Source: SpSt-600 sp042408195
Lineage (GTDB): Bacteria; Chloroflexota; Anaerolineae; SpSt-600
Assembly (NCBI GenBank): GCA_042408195.1
Contig: JBHOQL010000009.1
Span: forward strand, 1-7,329
Length of the DNA stretch: 7,329 nucleotides
Direction: 5' to 3'
Part shown: positions 6,391 through 7,329 of the stretch, one piece after another
Numbering within the stretch: position 1 is the stretch's first letter
Layout: each line of letters starts with the position of its first letter
The notes under the pieces: model-generated
Database searches by the model: none
Told to the model about the DNA's origin: nothing
The model's input: the letters and a program-made list of their open reading frames with translations, nothing else
Program-made: the position numbers and the translations under genes

Positions 6391-7070
6391 GGGTAAGAGA
6401 AGCTTTCTCCTGGCTTAAGCACAACCCCCCGCGCCTTGGTTTCATTTTCCACCGCTCTAACAAAGGCGTGGGGGTCTTGCTTTATTACATCAAAAGTGTC
6501 GTAGTGCATGGGGATAACGATTTTGGGCTCCAGAAGTTTGACCGCCCGCAGAGCATCCTCTGGCCCCATGGTGAAGTTATCCCCTATAGGGAGCAGAGCT
6601 ATGTCTATGCCTTCCTCCCCTATGAGCTTCATCTCGTAAGTCAAGCCCGTATCCCCGGCGTGGTAGATCTTAACCCCTTCCATATAGATGAGGAAGCCGC
6701 AAGGATTTCCACCATAACTGCCGTCGGGGAGGGAGGAGCCGTGGAAGGCTGGAGTGAGCTTCACCCGGCCGAACGGGAAGTTCCACCCACCACCTATGTG
6801 AAGAGGATGAGCGTTTACACCTTGGCTCTGGCAGTATGAAGCAATCTCAAAGTTGGAGATTACGGTAGCATCGTTCCGGCGCGCTATTTCAATTGCATCT
6901 CCCAAATGATCACCGTGACCGTGGCTGACCAGAACATATTGCACTTTAACACCCTCAAAGCCCGAAGGAGCCATCGGGTTGCCGGTGATAAAGGGGTCTA
7001 TAATAAGGGTCGTCCCGGCTCCTTCTACAATGAAACAAGCATGGCCGTAAAAAGTTAATTTAATCCCCAT
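6387..7070 (-). CDS. UPF0173 metal-dependent hydrolase (metallo-beta-lactamase fold)
   Basis: The 227-residue protein has the full set of binuclear metal ligands of the metallo-beta-lactamase fold: HGHGDH (H50, H52, D54, H55), H110 in PAFHGSS, the bridging D140 in YHAGDTG, and H189 in PMHYDTF. The opening (IKLTFYGHACFIVEG), the LLPIGDNFTMGPEDA segment (159-173) and the IPMHY ending are characteristic of the UPF0173 (YtkL-like) group, whose length is about 225-230 residues; the physiological substrate is unknown. The start at 7070 has GGAGGT five bases upstream (complement of 7076-7081) and a promoter candidate just before that. Its stop codon overlaps the stop of the flavoprotein gene on the other strand. 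A cytoplasmic location is expected, since there is no signal peptide. Confidence 0.9.
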   Translation of the reverse strand: MGIKLTFYGHACFIVEGAGTTLIIDPFITGNPMAPSGFEGVKVQYVLVSHGHGDHLGDAIEIARRNDATVISNFEIASYCQSQGVNAHPLHIGGGWNFPFGRVKLTPAFHGSSLPDGSYGGNPCGFLIYMEGVKIYHAGDTGLTYEMKLIGEEGIDIALLPIGDNFTMGPEDALRAVKLLEPKIVIPMHYDTFDVIKQDPHAFVRAVENETKARGVVLKPGESFSYP

Positions 7071-7096
7071 GTCTTACCTCCGGGGCTTTTTGGAAA

Positions 7097-7125
7097 CTTA
7101 TAACACGACTTCCTGCGGTGGGCAA
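7097..7125 (-). promoter_or_regulatory. Sigma-70-type promoter for the UPF0173 gene
   Basis: On the minus strand TTGCCC (7120-7125, four of six) is followed after 17 bases by TATAAG (7097-7102, five of six), preceded by TG one base upstream, as in extended -10 promoters. Transcription would begin near 7090, giving a leader of about 20 bases that carries the GGAGGT site. The -35 box begins just two bases past the stop of the upstream partial gene, so the hydrolase probably has its own transcript even though the two genes point the same way. Confidence 0.55.
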
Positions 7126-7127
7126 AA

Positions 7128-7329
7128 TCAATCCCACTTTTCCCAATTTTCTCCGATTACCCGGAAGTAGCGGTTTTCTCCCCAGAGCCCTCCTTCGCCC
7201 TCGGTAGGGGGAAGGTAGATAGGAGGCTGAGGATAGTGCACCCCGCCAGGATTCACCACTATCACCGGCGGACTGGCCTGGGAATGGTTTTGAGCCCTCT
7301 CCTCCTTAGCCATGGCCCTCTTCACAAGA
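7128..7329 (-). CDS. C-terminal end of an unidentified proline-rich protein (5' partial)
   Basis: The minus-strand frame is open from the right edge to a TGA at 7128-7130. A GTG at 7325 and an ATG at 7313 lie in frame, but nothing shows either is the true start, and the codon before the GTG is also open, so this is most likely the tail of a longer protein. The visible part has a short charged stretch (KRAMAKEERAQNHSQ), then a hydrophobic and proline-rich segment (PPVIVVNPGGVHYPQPPIYL), and ends with RYFRVIGENWEKWD. No domain is recognisable. The low-complexity proline linker followed by an aromatic-charged end suggests an extended C-terminal tail. Alternatively it could be a complete small protein of 61-66 residues starting at the GTG or ATG. 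Confidence 0.5.
   Translation of the reverse strand, partial: LVKRAMAKEERAQNHSQASPPVIVVNPGGVHYPQPPIYLPPTEGEGGLWGENRYFRVIGENWEKWD

Noticed and set aside
6397..6409. GAGAA-GCT-TTCTC inverted repeat near the convergent stops as a bidirectional terminator
   Set aside because: The stem is only five mostly A-T pairs with a three-base loop and no T tract on either strand.

Overview
The window is about 7.3 kb of gene-dense bacterial DNA of moderate GC content. The style of several proteins (the GDAYK variant of SbcD, the methylase-like protein with a zinc ribbon, the transposase remnant) reminds me of Chloroflexota, perhaps a thermophilic Anaerolineae-like lineage. That placement is from memory of protein families; no marker gene confirms it.

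Layout. Positions 1-2229 (+) hold the large 3' part of a gene for a DNA-methyltransferase-like protein whose SAM and catalytic motifs look eroded and which ends in a QLSLF sliding-clamp-type motif. Positions 2230-3037 hold no intact gene; on the minus strand at 2284-2690 lies a decayed transposase fragment with a frameshift and an in-frame stop. From 3038 to 6390 (+) runs a tight four-gene cluster: a 63-residue two-helix membrane protein, an amidohydrolase best matched to 8-oxoguanine deaminase, the Mre11-like nuclease subunit SbcD, and a flavoprotein with a compact CX2CX2CX5C motif. Gaps are 17 nt or less and the last pair overlaps by ATGA, so this is very likely one transcript, with a possible promoter at 2969-2997. 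On the minus strand, 6387-7070 encodes a UPF0173 metallo-beta-lactamase-fold hydrolase whose stop codon overlaps that of the flavoprotein gene; it has a good promoter and ribosome binding site. The right edge (7128-7329, minus) holds the proline-rich end of an unidentified protein.

How it may work together. Deamination of the oxidised base 8-oxoguanine, DNA-end processing by an Mre11-type nuclease, and a flavoprotein resembling the O2/H2O2-reducing iron-sulfur flavoproteins would fit an oxidative-damage theme. The co-transcription argument rests on visible spacing; the shared function is a hypothesis. The two most interesting leads are this cluster and the eroded methylase-like protein with a clamp-binding tail.
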